DNA of 64,000 nucleotides from Euglena gracilis (GCA_039621445.1 CP154955.1:32905417-32969416); one strand, 5' to 3'; counted from the stretch's first letter, positions 33,456 to 44,070 are shown. Notes: generated by a model from the sequence alone, not told the origin. Numbers and translations: made by a program.

Positions 33456-33796
33456 CTTAAACCAAAAATCACTGAAAATTGCGACAAATTTCGACTCAGA
33501 TCCGATCTGGCCGATCCGACGATCACGAGCGTATCTCGGGCTGCGTGCAACGTTAGGGTACCAAGTTACCCCTCAATCGAAAGCTCTTTTCAACAGACGA
33601 ACAGCGGTGCTCATCACATCTCTCCACGCAGCACGGTACTCTATTTCCAAATTTGGGCCAATTTTCACCAAATTTGGATATCCACCCCACTGGTCCCCAG
33701 ATGGCAAAAATCATTGTCCTTGATGGTTGAAACACTCATACCAGCACCTTAGGGCCACTTTTGGGCACTTTTGGTGACATTTTTAGGAATGAAAAT

Positions 33797-33925
33797 CGGA
33801 CGCCGGGCTTTGGACAAAGCTGGCGTTCCTAACGCCGGGCTTTAGGACAGAACCGGCGTCCGGAAGCCCGTGGGGGGGACGCCGGTTCTGTCCTGAGCCC
33901 GGCGTCTCAAACGCCGGCTTAAAAA
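33797..33925. repeat. CGCCGG palindromic repeat at the 5' side of the DIRS-like element
   Basis: Four alternating direct and inverted units of GACGCCGGGCTTTGGACA and CAGAACCGGCGTCC types. Together with 31034-31112 this brackets the retroelement, though the family also occurs elsewhere, so it may be an older host repeat instead of the element's own ends. 33456-33796 shows no gene. Confidence 0.65.
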
Positions 33926-34039
33926 AAAAATACCCCGGGAACCGGGCCGGGGTCATGGTGATAATCCGCGGTTTTATCACCTACCCAGGGGGGAGGGGAT
34001 GTTGTCTATGTTGCCCCTTGATCGAAAGCTCTTCTTAAG

Positions 34040-34600
34040 GGGGGCTAGGCGCGCCGCTCATGGGGGGGTCCGGGGCCCCCCTCCACCCCCCCCCCCCCCC
34101 CGCGCAGCCTCTGCACGACCGCCCGCGCGGCCACTCGCCCCCCCCCTCGACCCCCCCCCTCTATGCCCAAGATGCCCAAGAAAAAAAATTTGCGAAAAAA
34201 TTGTGACTTTTTGCCCCAAAATGGCCAAAAACGACCAGTTTTGGACATATAATAGCAAATTTGGAGGCCTTTGGGTACCCACATTTGGGGTCCCAGAGCA
34301 CCCATCCAGATTCTTTCAAATTTTGCTAGTTTTGTGATATCCGCATGTTTTTCACACCCGAGGGCACTAATCCGACCAGCACACTGGAATAACTGTCCCA
34401 GAGAACGTAATGTGAACCCCAAATCGGTTTCCAGTTTCAGGGTTGGGGCCAGAAATTGGGGGTTTTTGTGCAATGATTTCCTTTTGGCCTTGAGGGCGGC
34501 CGCTCGGGCGGCGTGCGTCCTAAAATCGGTGTTTTTCGGGTCCAAAAAGTGGTCATTTTTGGCCATTTTTAGGCCATTTTTGGTTTAAAAAAAAGACTCT
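34040..34600. repeat. GCGCGGCCGC repeat family, copy 2, interrupted
   Basis: The left part (GGCTAGGCGCGCCGCTC to GGCAAAAACGACCAG, about 34044-34262) and a right part (GGCGGCCGCTCGGGCGGC, ATCGGTGTTTTTCGGGTCC, about 34490-34590) match the family. The middle (about 34262-34480) is unrelated, resembling DIRS-side sequence. Insertion or recombination between copies is likely. Confidence 0.55.
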
Positions 34601-34699
34601 TTTTTGGCGCGCGCAAAGCGCGCGGCGTACCCAAAGGCCTGCCTTGAAAGCCCAAAGGCCCAAAGGCCGAAGCAGGGCTGGATATACCGTGCCCCCCCC

Positions 34700-35005
34700 C
34701 CCCTAGTTAGTCACCCCCTTGGGAGAGGAATTTGGCCAAGGGTGACTTATAGGGGGGGGGTGACTAACTCGGGGGGGGGGTCAATTTATGCCCAAATTTT
34801 GCCCCCTGCCCCAATTCTTGGGGGTTTCAGGGTTGTTTTTGGGTATTCCAGGGCACTTTTCATGGATGGCAACCATCAAAAAAAAATCCGATGGCCAAAT
34901 TCAGTGTTTTTTAAAAGAAAAATATTTTCCTTCAAAATTTTTTTTTGCCTGGGACCCAAGGGTGAGTAATAGGGGGGGGGTGACTAACTAGGGGGGGGGG
35001 GGGGC
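34700..35005. repeat. GTCACCCCC/GGGGTGACTAACT inverted units
   Basis: TAGTTAGTCACCCCC near 34706 and GGGGTGACTAACTAGGGG near 34975 are inverted. A third unit lies at 34755-34775 and the AAGGGTGA(C/G)T motif precedes two of them. This may be a small element of about 300 bases, but no target duplication was found. Confidence 0.5.
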
Positions 35006-36544
35006 ATGGTAGGTGTAGGTTTGGCAGGACACCTATACCAATATGTCCACCACCTATACCTATATGCCATCTGTATGTCTTCAAAAATTGTCTTCAAAAA
35101 TTGCTCACAATGCACCGAAATGGCCGACAATCAAGGTTGACGACTTGTTTTTTTTTAAAAAAATATGTTTTTTTTAAAAAAACACAAAAAAAAACGTCAT
35201 GGAGGGTTTGGGGGAAAATAGTTTTGCATTTTTTTTGGAAAAATGTTCATTTTTTATCTTTGAAGCGTTCATTTTTTGTCTTTTTTTTGGGTTGAAAGCA
35301 TGATTTTTTGCACCAGAAAACACAGATTTGGAAATACTTTCACACATAAAAAAACTTTAGAGGGGGTATTCCCCCCGTGACCCCCCCCCCCGACCCGGCC
35401 TAAGACCCTTTTCGGCCAATTTTTTTCTGAAAAATAACTTGGCCCGTGATGCCTAATTTGACAAAATATTCAATATTCCTAATTTTGAGCATAAATTTTG
35501 CAAAATTTGGAATGGTGATGCCTAATTTGGTGTCAAAATACTAAGTTTAAGTTTGGGGATTCCAAATTTGGAGCCCAAAAAAGATTTTTCCCCAAAAATT
35601 TGTTTTTCGGTGATTCCTAATTTGGCCACCGAAAATGTGGTGTTCCCCCGTGACCCCCCCCCGTGACCCGAACCACCCGATTTCGCAAGGAAAAAGTTCA
35701 ATTTTGCTTTTTCAAAAAAATGTTTTTTTGCGATTTTTTTTTAAAAAAAACGTCAACCCTGCCGACAATTGGCCAATAATGGCCCCGAAATGGCCTTATA
35801 TGGCACAAAGTAGACGAAAATGGACAGGTGAGTCAGAACTTGGTTCCCAGAACAAAATTTTAAAGTGACACTTCAACTTCACTTGAACCTCAACTTCTAT
35901 CTTCCTATTCTCTTGGAAATCTAAGGCAACCTTGGTGGAAATCAAGCGTTACAGATGTCTCTTCCCTAAAAAGCCTTTCATTAGCAGACATATAAGACAT
36001 ATAGCAGATACAAGAGGTGAGAAAACCCTATACCTATACCTATACCTATACCTATATCTGCCTATATCCCAATATCCCTAGATCCAGCCCTGGCCGAAGG
36101 CCCCCAAAAACTGCTCAGACATGTTTACTACATGGCTAAAAAGCATTTCGGACATCTTTGGCACTTTTTGGGGGGACACCAGCTTCACGCCTGAACCGCG
36201 TCCTTGGACGCCGGTTCGGGTGTGAAGGCGGAGCCCCCAAATACGGTTTCAAGCATTTGCTTCCCAAATTTTGGAGTTTGCACCTCTAATTACCCAAAAA
36301 TACAAATTTGCCACCAAAATTAGGTATTTGACCGAAAATTTTAACACAAAGTTTGCGCCCAAAATTAGGCAGTTTATACCCGAAATTTGGCAATTGATCC
36401 CTGAAAATTAAAAAGTTGCATCTCAAATTAGGTCCCCTTTTTTAAAAAAAAAAGTCACAAAAAGCATACAAAAGCAAACTGTTTGAAAAAACCGTGCAAT
36501 CAACTGACTCTCACCCAATCAATCACTTGCACAACAACTCACAC
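35006..36544. other. probable first intron or 3' part of it, AT-rich
   Basis: T and A homopolymers, CTATACCTATAC repeats at 36030-36065, and a CGCCGG-type unit at 36180-36225. No gene seen. Confidence 0.45.
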
Positions 36545-36708
36545 CTTGATCCCTCTTTGCACTTGCCCTTCAAAAAAAATCTGCAACATTCCTTTGGATA
36601 CGTTGCATAATCGCAATTGGCTTCAAAATGACAACGCCCAAAAATGAGGCAAGGGTGAACATCCCCCGACAACTTTCTAGCTTGATCTTCAAGCCAACTT
36701 CGCGACAT
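36545..36708 (-). CDS. CCCH zinc-finger exon A (module 1), possible first coding exon
   Basis: From an ATG at 36708 the frame reads MSRSWLEDQARKLSGDVHPC then LIFGRCHFEANCDYATYPKE and CCRFFLKGKCKEGSR. This gives H-P-C-x5-C-x5-C-x9-C-x7-C up to the donor GGATCAAG-GTGTGAGT. Exon B supplies the last Cys and His in phase. Unlike modules 2-4 there is no intron in the middle of the module. Whether the ATG is the real start is open: a possible acceptor (CCCTTATCACAG) lies about 40 bases upstream. The intron to exon B would be 7981 bases. Confidence 0.8.
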
Positions 36709-38206
36709 CGAAAGGATGGCGAATTAGGCAAGAGGCCACATATTGACCTGTGATAAGGGAAAAGGGAAAGTTGGGGGTCCTGGACCCCTCCCATCCTGCC
36801 TTCCCCAACGATGAACTTCACTGGTGCAGTTCACCACAAGAAGTCTGTTTTAACCAAAAATTTGCAAGTTTTCGGAAAATTTGATGAAAAATCTTGAGCC
36901 GTCGTGATTAAAATAACGTGACCCCCCCCCATATGGGCAAGTTTTCGGAAAATTTGATGAAAAATCTTGAGCCGTCGTGATTAAAATAAGGGGAAAAAAA
37001 CAAAAATGGCGTCAAAAAAAAACAACAAGTTGCCAACTATGGAGGGGGGTTCGAAATTGTTGGGTGTTTTAACGCTAGGCACAGGGGGGCGGAGGGGGGG
37101 ATGTTTTTAAAAAAACACCACATGGAAATTTTTTGAATACATATGGGGGTGCGGGTCACGGGGGGTCACGGGGGGGGGGGCATGGAGGAACTATGCCACT
37201 TTCGAGGTAGTTTGCGGGAAAATAAAAATTTATTCTTTTAACGTAAATTTTCAGAAAAATTGCGGAAAAATTGGAAATATTTCGATATTTTCCCATGATA
37301 CAAAAATGACCCAGGATGGGGACCTGCCGACATTATCCATTGGGATCCTCCAAGGATCATTTGGGGGTTTGGGGATTTTTTGGAGAAGGCGGTGGGTGAT
37401 CTTTGGGATTTTGGACCCCCCTGGGTGAAGTTCATTGTTTGAAAGTTAACCGGGTGGTCACCCCCCTCTCTGCCTAACCCAACGGTGAACTTCACCGATG
37501 AAGTTCACCACGAGCACTTTTTTGGCCAAAAATGGCCAAAAATGACATTTTGGGCAAGTTTTCGGAAATTTTGATAAAATCCTGTGAACCATCAACCTCA
37601 AAATCATTTTGAGAGGAAAAGGAACAAAATTTCACCCATCAAAATTTCACACCCAACCATCAAAACGGTGAAGTTCACTGCCAAAAGTACCCCCCCCCCC
37701 CCGGTGAACGTTCACGGGTGAACTAGAAAACAGCCCCCCCCCCCCCCCCCGGCCCCGAGCGAGAAATTGGTGATGGACTTTTGGTGGTCGCTAGCGGCTA
37801 GTCGCTAGCGACCATTGGTGATGACGATGGTCGCTATTGACTAGTCGCTAGCGACCATTGGTGATCTGGCGACTAGTTGCTAGCGACCACCAACAATAAG
37901 TCCACCCCCCTCTAAAAAAATTTTTTAAGCCCCCCTTCGAAAAAAAAAATCATTCAAATATGAAGGAAAATGATTGGAAACCCAACCAAGTGCCTTCCAA
38001 AACCTCCATTCGGGGGTCAATTTGAAAAAAAAAATGGGTAATATAATAAATAATATTGAAGTTGATCCGCAAAAATTTTCAGCAATCCTGTTTGGAGGCA
38101 GTCGGGAGGCAGCATCAATGATCCCGAGAGGAGAGGTGAAGAGATGAAGGTTGATTCATTATATGAAAATTGAAGGGGGAGCACACAGCTGGCCGGCCCA
38201 AAAATA
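36709..38206. other. repeats upstream of exon A
   Basis: A 75-base direct duplication (TTTTCGGAAAATTTGATGAA through GTGATTAAAATAA) at about 36866-36990 is separated by ACGTGACCCCCCCC. GGTGAAGTTCACC-type palindromes occur at 36813, 37425, 37485 and 37670. GCTAGCGACC/GGTCGCTAGC palindromes lie at 37785-37892. No coding frame or clear promoter was identified. Confidence 0.5.
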
Positions 38207-38655
38207 TGTGGGAATAGGCAAATATGCTGTGGAAAACTCCAGTAAAACCTCGACATACAAAATAATAGGCAAAAGTGAAATATGAGTTAAAAATGCGAAA
38301 TATGTGCAACATGCATGCTCTGCATATAGTATCATATGCCCCCCTCCGGGTTGTTACGTTGGTGTTGGGGGGGGGCCATAGCCGTTGGGGGTGGTTCGGG
38401 ATGTGGGGGGGGGGGGGGGAGAAGGGGGGGGGGGGGGGGGGGAATGTGGCCCAACTGCCGCCACACATTTTCTTTGGTGTCACCCAAGTCTGTGCCAAAA
38501 TCTGGGCACATTTTTCTGGCACACGGCGGGGGGAGACAGAGTGTGGAACAACTTTATCATTCTAGGCTGGAGGGCTTGAAAACCCAGCGCGGGTATATCC
38601 ATCTCCGACGTCATTCGAGTCAGAGCACATCAATGATCCTGGGGCAACGGGCAGG
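38207..38655. repeat. duplicated element, left part of the interrupted copy
   Basis: Close match to 27667-28085, ending at GGCAGGCTTCTTTT. The rest of the element reappears at 42629 (AAGACCCCTGGGGG), so 38656-42628 is a later insertion. Confidence 0.75.
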
Positions 38656-40444
38656 CTTCTTTTATACATCGAGAACTGTGTCCCAGACGCCGGTTCGGGC
38701 GTGAAACCTGTGCTTGGGATGCCGGTTCGGGCAGGTTTGGGAAACGTCTAGTTTTGGGAACCCGTCTTGGACACAGTTTTTTGAAACTGTGGCTAGGGGG
38801 CTCCGGTTTCATGCCCGAACCGGCGGCTGAGGAATCACGGCCAATTTCGCCCAAAATACCCATGTTTGGGGCAGTTTTGGGCGACTTTGGCCCTAATGGG
38901 CCGCCGGTCAAAAATGGCAGATTTCACACTTATGAAGCCATGTTACCCATTAATTGAAAGCTCTTCTCAAGGGCTTTTGACAGATGGCCACAGAATTCGG
39001 CCATAATGCACGTAGCGCTTATTTTCAGCGATCGTGTCTTCCAAAATTTGACATCCTAATTTGTCAAATCCCACAGCTCAGGTTGCATATTGCATATCAA
39101 ACGAAAGGTCTCCCCAAGACCTTTCGCTTGGTACCCACAGAACTCAGCCAGATTGCAAAGTGCTCTGAAAATCAGCGATCTTTTCCTCATTTTTCGGACC
39201 CCATTTGCATATCGGAAATTCCACTTTTCAGCTGCCATGTTGCCCATCGATCGAAAGCTCATCTCAAGGGCTTTCAGCAGATGGCCTTAGATTCCTGCCA
39301 TGCTGCGTGGTGTTCTGCTTCAGAAATTCTCCAAAATTGGCAAAAAGAAACTATTCCTCAAAAAAACCCCAATTTTTGGCCCAAGACCACCCAAAAACTG
39401 CTCAAATATGATTGCCACCTGTCTACAAACCCTTTTGGAGACTTTTTGGAACTTTTTATTTTGGGTCCCCCAGATGCCAGTTTGAAACCGTGTATGGGAG
39501 CTCTGGTTTCACGCCCGAACCGGCGTCCAGGACGCCGGTTCGGGCGGGAAATTTTCTGCCCGAACCGGCGTCCTGGACGCCGGTTCGGGCGGGAAACCGG
39601 CGTCTAGGAGACCCAAAATAAAAAGTGCCAAAACGTGTCCAAAAGGGTTTGTAGACAGGTGGCAATCATATTTGAGCAGTTTTTGGGTGGTCTTGGGCCA
39701 AAAATTGGGGGTTTTTGAGGAAAAGTTTCCTTTTGGCCAATTTTGGAGAATTTCTGAAATAGAATACCACGCAGCATGGCAGAAATCTAAGGCCATCTGC
39801 TGAAAGCCCTTGAGAAGAGCTTTCGATCGATGGGCAACAACATGGCAGCTGAAAAGTGCAATTTCAGATATGCAAATGGGGTCCGAAAAATGCGGAAAAA
39901 TGCGATCGCTGATTTTGAGAGCGCTTTGCAATCTGGCTGAGTTCTGTGGGTACCAAGCGAAAGGTGTTGGCGAGACCTTTCGTTTGATATGCAATATGCA
40001 ACCTGAGCTGTGGGATTTGACAAATTAGGATGTCAAATTTTGGAAGACACGATCGTTGAAAATAAGCGCTGCGTGCATTATGACCGAATCCTGTGGCCAT
40101 CTGTCGAAAGTCCTTGAGAAGAGCTTTCGATTGATGGGTAGCATGGCTTCCTCAGTGTGGAATCTGCCATTTTTGACCGGCGGCCCATTTGGGCCAAAGT
40201 CGCCCAAAACAGCACCACACATGGGCATTTTGGGCGAAATTGGCCGTGATTCCTCGGCCGCCGGTTCGGGCGTGAAACCAGAGCCCCCGATACACGGGTT
40301 CAAAAACTGTGTCCCAAACGCCGGTTCGGGCGTGAAACCTGTGCCTAGGACGCCGGTTCGGGCTACCGCCCGAACCGGCGTCCTAGGCACAGGTTTCACG
40401 CCCGAACCGGCGTTTGGGACACAGTTCTCGATATAAATTAAGCC
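38656..40444. repeat. large fold-back of GCCGGTTCGGGC satellite
   Basis: Two arms of roughly 0.85 kb (about 38666-39530 and 39560-40436) are inverted copies. Both ends carry TCGAGAACTGTGTCC and both arms contain GATCGAAAGCTC, CATATTGCATATCAAACGAA, TTGGGCGAAATTGGCCGTGA (or complement) and CCTGTCTACAAACCC. The centre (39515-39600) and right end (40330-40430) hold short palindromes of ACGCCGGTTCGGGCG. A related unit lies at 56950-57140. No gene. Confidence 0.8.
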
Positions 40445-40959
40445 CGAACCGACGGCGCAAGGCGGTAGACTGGGGGGGGGGGTGGGTAGTCGGCCGACTA
40501 GTCGGCCGACTACCCAATTGGTCCACCGACTAGGCCTAGTCGGTAGCTAGGCGGCGAGACAGGGGGGGGGGGGTAGTGGGTAGTCGGCCAACTAGTCGGC
40601 CGACTACCCACTCTAATGTACTAACGGGTCAAAACCGCCGACTTTTAAGCCCCCCCCCATGAACAAAATACAATGGAAACTAGTCGGTGGCTAGTCGGCG
40701 GTCATAAAAATGGTCTGTGGCGGGCCCAAATCAACCGGAAATGGTCCGGATGGGTCCAAATAAGTGTCTTACGCCTAAATAAACATCCCCAGATGGAAAT
40801 CTTTAGTCAGTGGGGGGTCGGTGGGCCCTTGATGGGGGTCCGGAGGGGTAAAAAACCAATGATGAAACAGGGATTAAATTAAAATCCTTTAGAAATGCAA
40901 TCTGCAATCTGCGTTCTGCATCACGAGAGGCAGAAAACTCCCCCCTCCACCCCAATCCG

Positions 40960-41545
40960 AGACTCAAATAACAAAATCCCTTCTGTGTTGGCAACATACT
41001 CGGGGGCTAAGTCGTTTTTGTGGCTCACTTTAACATAGGCGGGGGGGGCTCCGCCCCCCCCCCCGCACCCCCCCCTCAAATAACAAAATCCCTTCTGTGT
41101 TGGCAACATACTCGGGGGCTAAGTCGTTTTTGTGGCTCACTTTGGCATAGGCGGGGGGGGCTCCGCCCCCCCGCACCCCCCCCCTCAAATAACAAAATCC
41201 CTTCTGTGTTGGCAACATACTCGGGGGCTAAGTCGTTTTTGTGGCTCACTTTGGCATAGGCGGGGGGGGGGACTCCGCCCCCCCGCACCCCCCCCCCTCA
41301 AATAACAGAATACGTTCTGTGTTGGCAACATACTCGGGGGCTAAGTCGTTTCTGTGGCTCACTTTGGCATAGGCGGGGGGGGGGGGGGCTCCGCCCCGCC
41401 TCCCCGCACCCCCCCCTCAAATAACAAAATCCCTTCTGTGTTCGCAACAAACTCGGGGGCTAAGTCGGTTTTGTGGCTCACTTTGGCATAGGCGGGGGGG
41501 GGGGGGGCTCCGCCCCCCCTGCAGCCCCCCCCTCAAATAACAAAA
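40960..41545. repeat. tandem array of about 110-120 base units
   Basis: Six units, each starting near CTCAAATAACAAAATCCCTT and containing GGCAACATACTCGGGGGCTA and GGCTCCGCCCCCC. Units begin near 40963, 41074, 41186, 41298, 41418 and 41533. Copy 1 of the element has only two such units in the opposite orientation. Pro/Gly-rich frames across the array are artefacts. Confidence 0.85.
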
Positions 41546-41609
41546 TCCCTTCTATGTTGGCAATAGACTTGGAGGGATAAGACCCTTTTTTTGTGCAAAT
41601 TTTGACTTA

Positions 41610-42246
41610 CAGTGTGGCTAAAAATTACGGAAGACAAAAATTACGGCAAAAAAAAATTACGAGAAAAAAAATTTTGGCAAAATTTCTATTTTGGAAAAAA
41701 TAATTTTGGCAAAATCTGGTCCCCACGAAGGATTGATCTCCGGCACAGGTGAGCGACATTTTTCTCCTGGTTGCGCGTTCAACGTATTTTTCTGTCCCCC
41801 AGTGGCTGCAATCGCTCGAGGTGTTGTCGCACGTACCTGCCCAGCAACGCTTGCCAAAAAAAATGGGGGAACGTTCAAGATCGGTCAGGCATGCGCAAAA
41901 TATTCGCTGGCGAAAGCAGAATGGTGGCCGTTCGCTGCAAATTCTGATAGAATTGTGCCCACTGATCAGGTGTCAGTGATTTTTAATGCAGAGCGATTTT
42001 TGCTGTGATTTTCCCTAGGTGCTTGATGCCGGTCGCCCGTTTTTCAAGGAGCTGGCTGAGCATATACCATTGAAGAAACTGGCATACAATTGGGATGACT
42101 ATTGTGTTCTTTTGAGCACAAACCAGAAGTGGACTGGAAGAGGGCGTCGGAAACCGACGGAGTGAGAAAATTACGAGAAAAAAAATTATGGCAAAATTTG
42201 GGTATTTTGCCAAAATTTCTGTCTTCCGTAATTTTTAGCCGCACTG
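41610..42246 (+). mobile_element. 637-base TA-flanked TIR element (Tc1/mariner-like ends)
   Basis: Bounded by TA at 41608-41609 and 42247-42248. Terminal inverted repeats match at 26 of 27 positions: CAGTGTGGCTAAAAATTACG at the left against CAGTGCGGCTAAAAATTACG at the right, both continuing GAAGACA. The empty site is visible in the related copy at about 15305-15306. No DDE transposase is encoded. The interior holds a small intron-containing reading frame. Confidence 0.85.
41691..42165 (+). CDS. three-exon reading frame inside the TA-flanked element, unknown protein
   Basis: Exon 1 ends at 41748 (GGCACAG-GTGAGCG); intron 41749-41802 (54 bases, ending TCTGTCCCCCAG). Exon 2 is 41803-41969, ending ACTGATCAG-GTGTCAG; intron 41970-42018 (49 bases, ending TTTTCCCTAG). 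Exon 3 is 42019-42165 with a TGA. Phases agree at both junctions and the joined frame is 123 residues from 41691, where the codon is TTG; no upstream ATG was found, so the start is unknown. Peptides include KIGQACAKYSLAKAEWWPFA and FFKELAEHIPLKKLAYNWDD, with a basic C-terminus (TGRGRRKPTE). No family is recognised. It could be cargo captured from a host gene. Confidence 0.5.
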
Positions 42247-42628
42247 TATATTGAAAATTCAATGGGGAGAGGTGTACTTTTGTCAAAAGTGGCCCAAAAT
42301 GGACATTTTCCCCCAAATTTTTTGCATATTCACCCCCGATTGGGGATTCTGGAGCCATTTGGGTGGGTTTTGAGTGGTGTTGAGGTGATTTAGACAAAAA
42401 AAAATTCCCAGGGGGGGGGGCTTAAAAGTCGGCGGTTTTGACCCGTTAGCACATTAGAGTGGGTAGTCGGCCGACTAGTCGGCCGACTACCCAATTGGTC
42501 GGCCGACTACCCACTACCCCCCCCCCCAGTCTACCGTTTGGCACTCGAACCGACACAGAAATTTCCCGCCCGAACCAGCATCCCAGACGCCGGTTCGGGC
42601 ATGAAACCGGAGCCCCCAGACACGGTTT

Positions 42629-42830
42629 CAAGACCCCTGGGGGGGGGAGGGGGGTTCCCCCCCCACCCACCCAGGGTGGCGCGGGCCCCCCCCCCCCCCC
42701 GGGGGGGGGGGGGGGGGGGCAGGGACCCCCCCCCCCTAAATCAGGCCGTTAAAGGCAATTTTCAAAAAATTTCGGTGCTTCGCGCCAAAAAGGTATACCC
42801 GGCGCCTCCGGCGTGGGAGATCAGGCAGTG
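42629..42830. repeat. duplicated element, right part of the interrupted copy
   Basis: Resumes the match to 28098-28255: AAGACCCCTGGGGGG, long C and G runs, TTCAAAAAATTTCGGTGCTT and GGCGCCTCCGGCGTGGGA. 42555-42628 between the Mutator-like element and this point is GCCGGTTCGGGC satellite. Confidence 0.72.
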
Positions 42831-43404
42831 AACTTTGGGTTTTTCGGGCGGGACCCCCCCCACTTCATTGGAAATACATGGACGAACTTCACCGGTGAAC
42901 TTCACCAGTGAAGTTTCTCCATGAAATTCCTTTGGGCAACCCCCCCCCCCTGCCTAACCTCCGTGGGCTCCTGGTTCTGGCCTGGGGGGGGGGTAGTGGG
43001 GGTCGACCATGGTCGGCCCACGGTCGCCCTCGGTCGCTCTCGGTCGGGGGGGGGGGGGTGGTGGGGGGCATTGGTGTAGAAACTGGGGGGGCAGGGGGGG
43101 GGCGGCCGCCCCCGAGATTTTTTTGCCCCCCCGAGAATTTTTTTTACTCAAATTTTTTTCGCCCCCCCCCGAAAAAAAGTTACCCTCAAAAAAATTTTTG
43201 TAGGTTTTGGAAAAATTCTTTCAGATTAAGAACCCAACTTTCCATTGAACTTTCAGGTGTTTTTGCTATTGGACATTGCTACCGTCTCACCGCCCTTCGG
43301 GCGGCCAAACAAGCCCAAAACTCATGGGTTGGAGGGGAAACGAGTCTTCACTTTCAATTTGGGGTTGTTGTTTGTGAATATCTCCACCGCCGTCTCGCCG
43401 TCCT
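42831..43404. other. repeat mosaic, no gene
   Basis: GGTGAACTTCACC palindromes near 42890, a GGTCGACCATGGTCGG block at 43000-43060 inverted with respect to 47320-47375, and G runs. No credible coding frame. Confidence 0.5.
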
Positions 43405-43803
43405 TTGGAGGCTAGGCGCGCCGCTCGGGGGGGTCCAGGACCCCCCCCCCCTGCACGGTCCCTGCGCGGCCGCCCGCGTGGCCGCTCGCTCCCCCCCCCT
43501 GGACCCCCCCTCCCCCCACTGTGCCTAGCATAGCCAAGAAAAAAAAATTTGGGAAAAAATCGCGACTTTTTTGAGGCCCAAAAATGACCAAAAATGACCA
43601 TTTTCGGACACAAAATGGCAAATTTGGGGGCCGCGCGCTCTGCACGCGGCCAAAAAAAGCACTTTTTGGGTCAAAAATGCCCAAAAATAGCAAAAAATGA
43701 CCACTTTCTGGACCCGAAAATCACCGATTTTAGGATGCGCGCCGCCCGCGCGGCCGCCCTCGGACCCCCCTCCCCCCCCCCTCCCCCTCGCGCGGCCGCC
43801 CTA
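43405..43803. repeat. GCGCGGCCGC repeat family, copy 3
   Basis: Complete copy: GGCTAGGCGCGCCGCTC at the left, the AAAAATGACCAAAAATGACC core, and GCCCGCGCGGCCGCC at the right. Confidence 0.8.
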
Positions 43804-44070
43804 TAACAAAGTCCCTTGCGTCACCAAACCGTTTTGGGGGGCAAATCCCTTTTTGTTGCTCAACTGTTCCAGGGACCCAAATTAACAAAATCCCTTGTGT
43901 CACCAAACCGTTTTGGGGGGCAAATCCCTTTTTGTTGCTCAACTGTTCGAGGGCCCCAAAAATAACAAAACCCCTTGTGTTACCAAACCGTTTTGGGTGG
44001 CAAATCCCTTTTTGGTGCACAAATGTTCGAGGGCCCCAAAATAACAAAATCCCTTGTGCTACCAAACCGG
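43803..44070. repeat. tandem 78-base repeat
   Basis: Three full units and a partial one of ATAACAAAATCCCTTGTGTC, CACCAAACCGTTTTGGGGGG, GCAAATCCCTTTTTGTTGCT. An inverted partial copy lies at 44465-44555. Confidence 0.88.

Larger units (their letters stand above)
40454..42545. mobile_element. Mutator-like non-autonomous element, copy 2
   Basis: Flanked by CGAACCGAC at 40445-40453 and 42546-42554. The ends are GGCGCAAGGCGGTAGACTGG at the left and AGTGCCAAACGGTAGACTGG (other strand) at the right, the same ends as copy 1 in opposite orientation. It has the same TAGTCGGCCGACTA subterminal palindromes. It is longer than copy 1 because of an expanded tandem array (40960-41545) and a nested TA-flanked element (41610-42246). 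No transposase frame. Confidence 0.87.

Noticed and set aside
36918-36940. ACGTGACCCCCCCC at 36.9 kb considered as a second TTAA element
   Set aside because: No second inverted end and no TTAA duplication; it separates two direct repeats instead.
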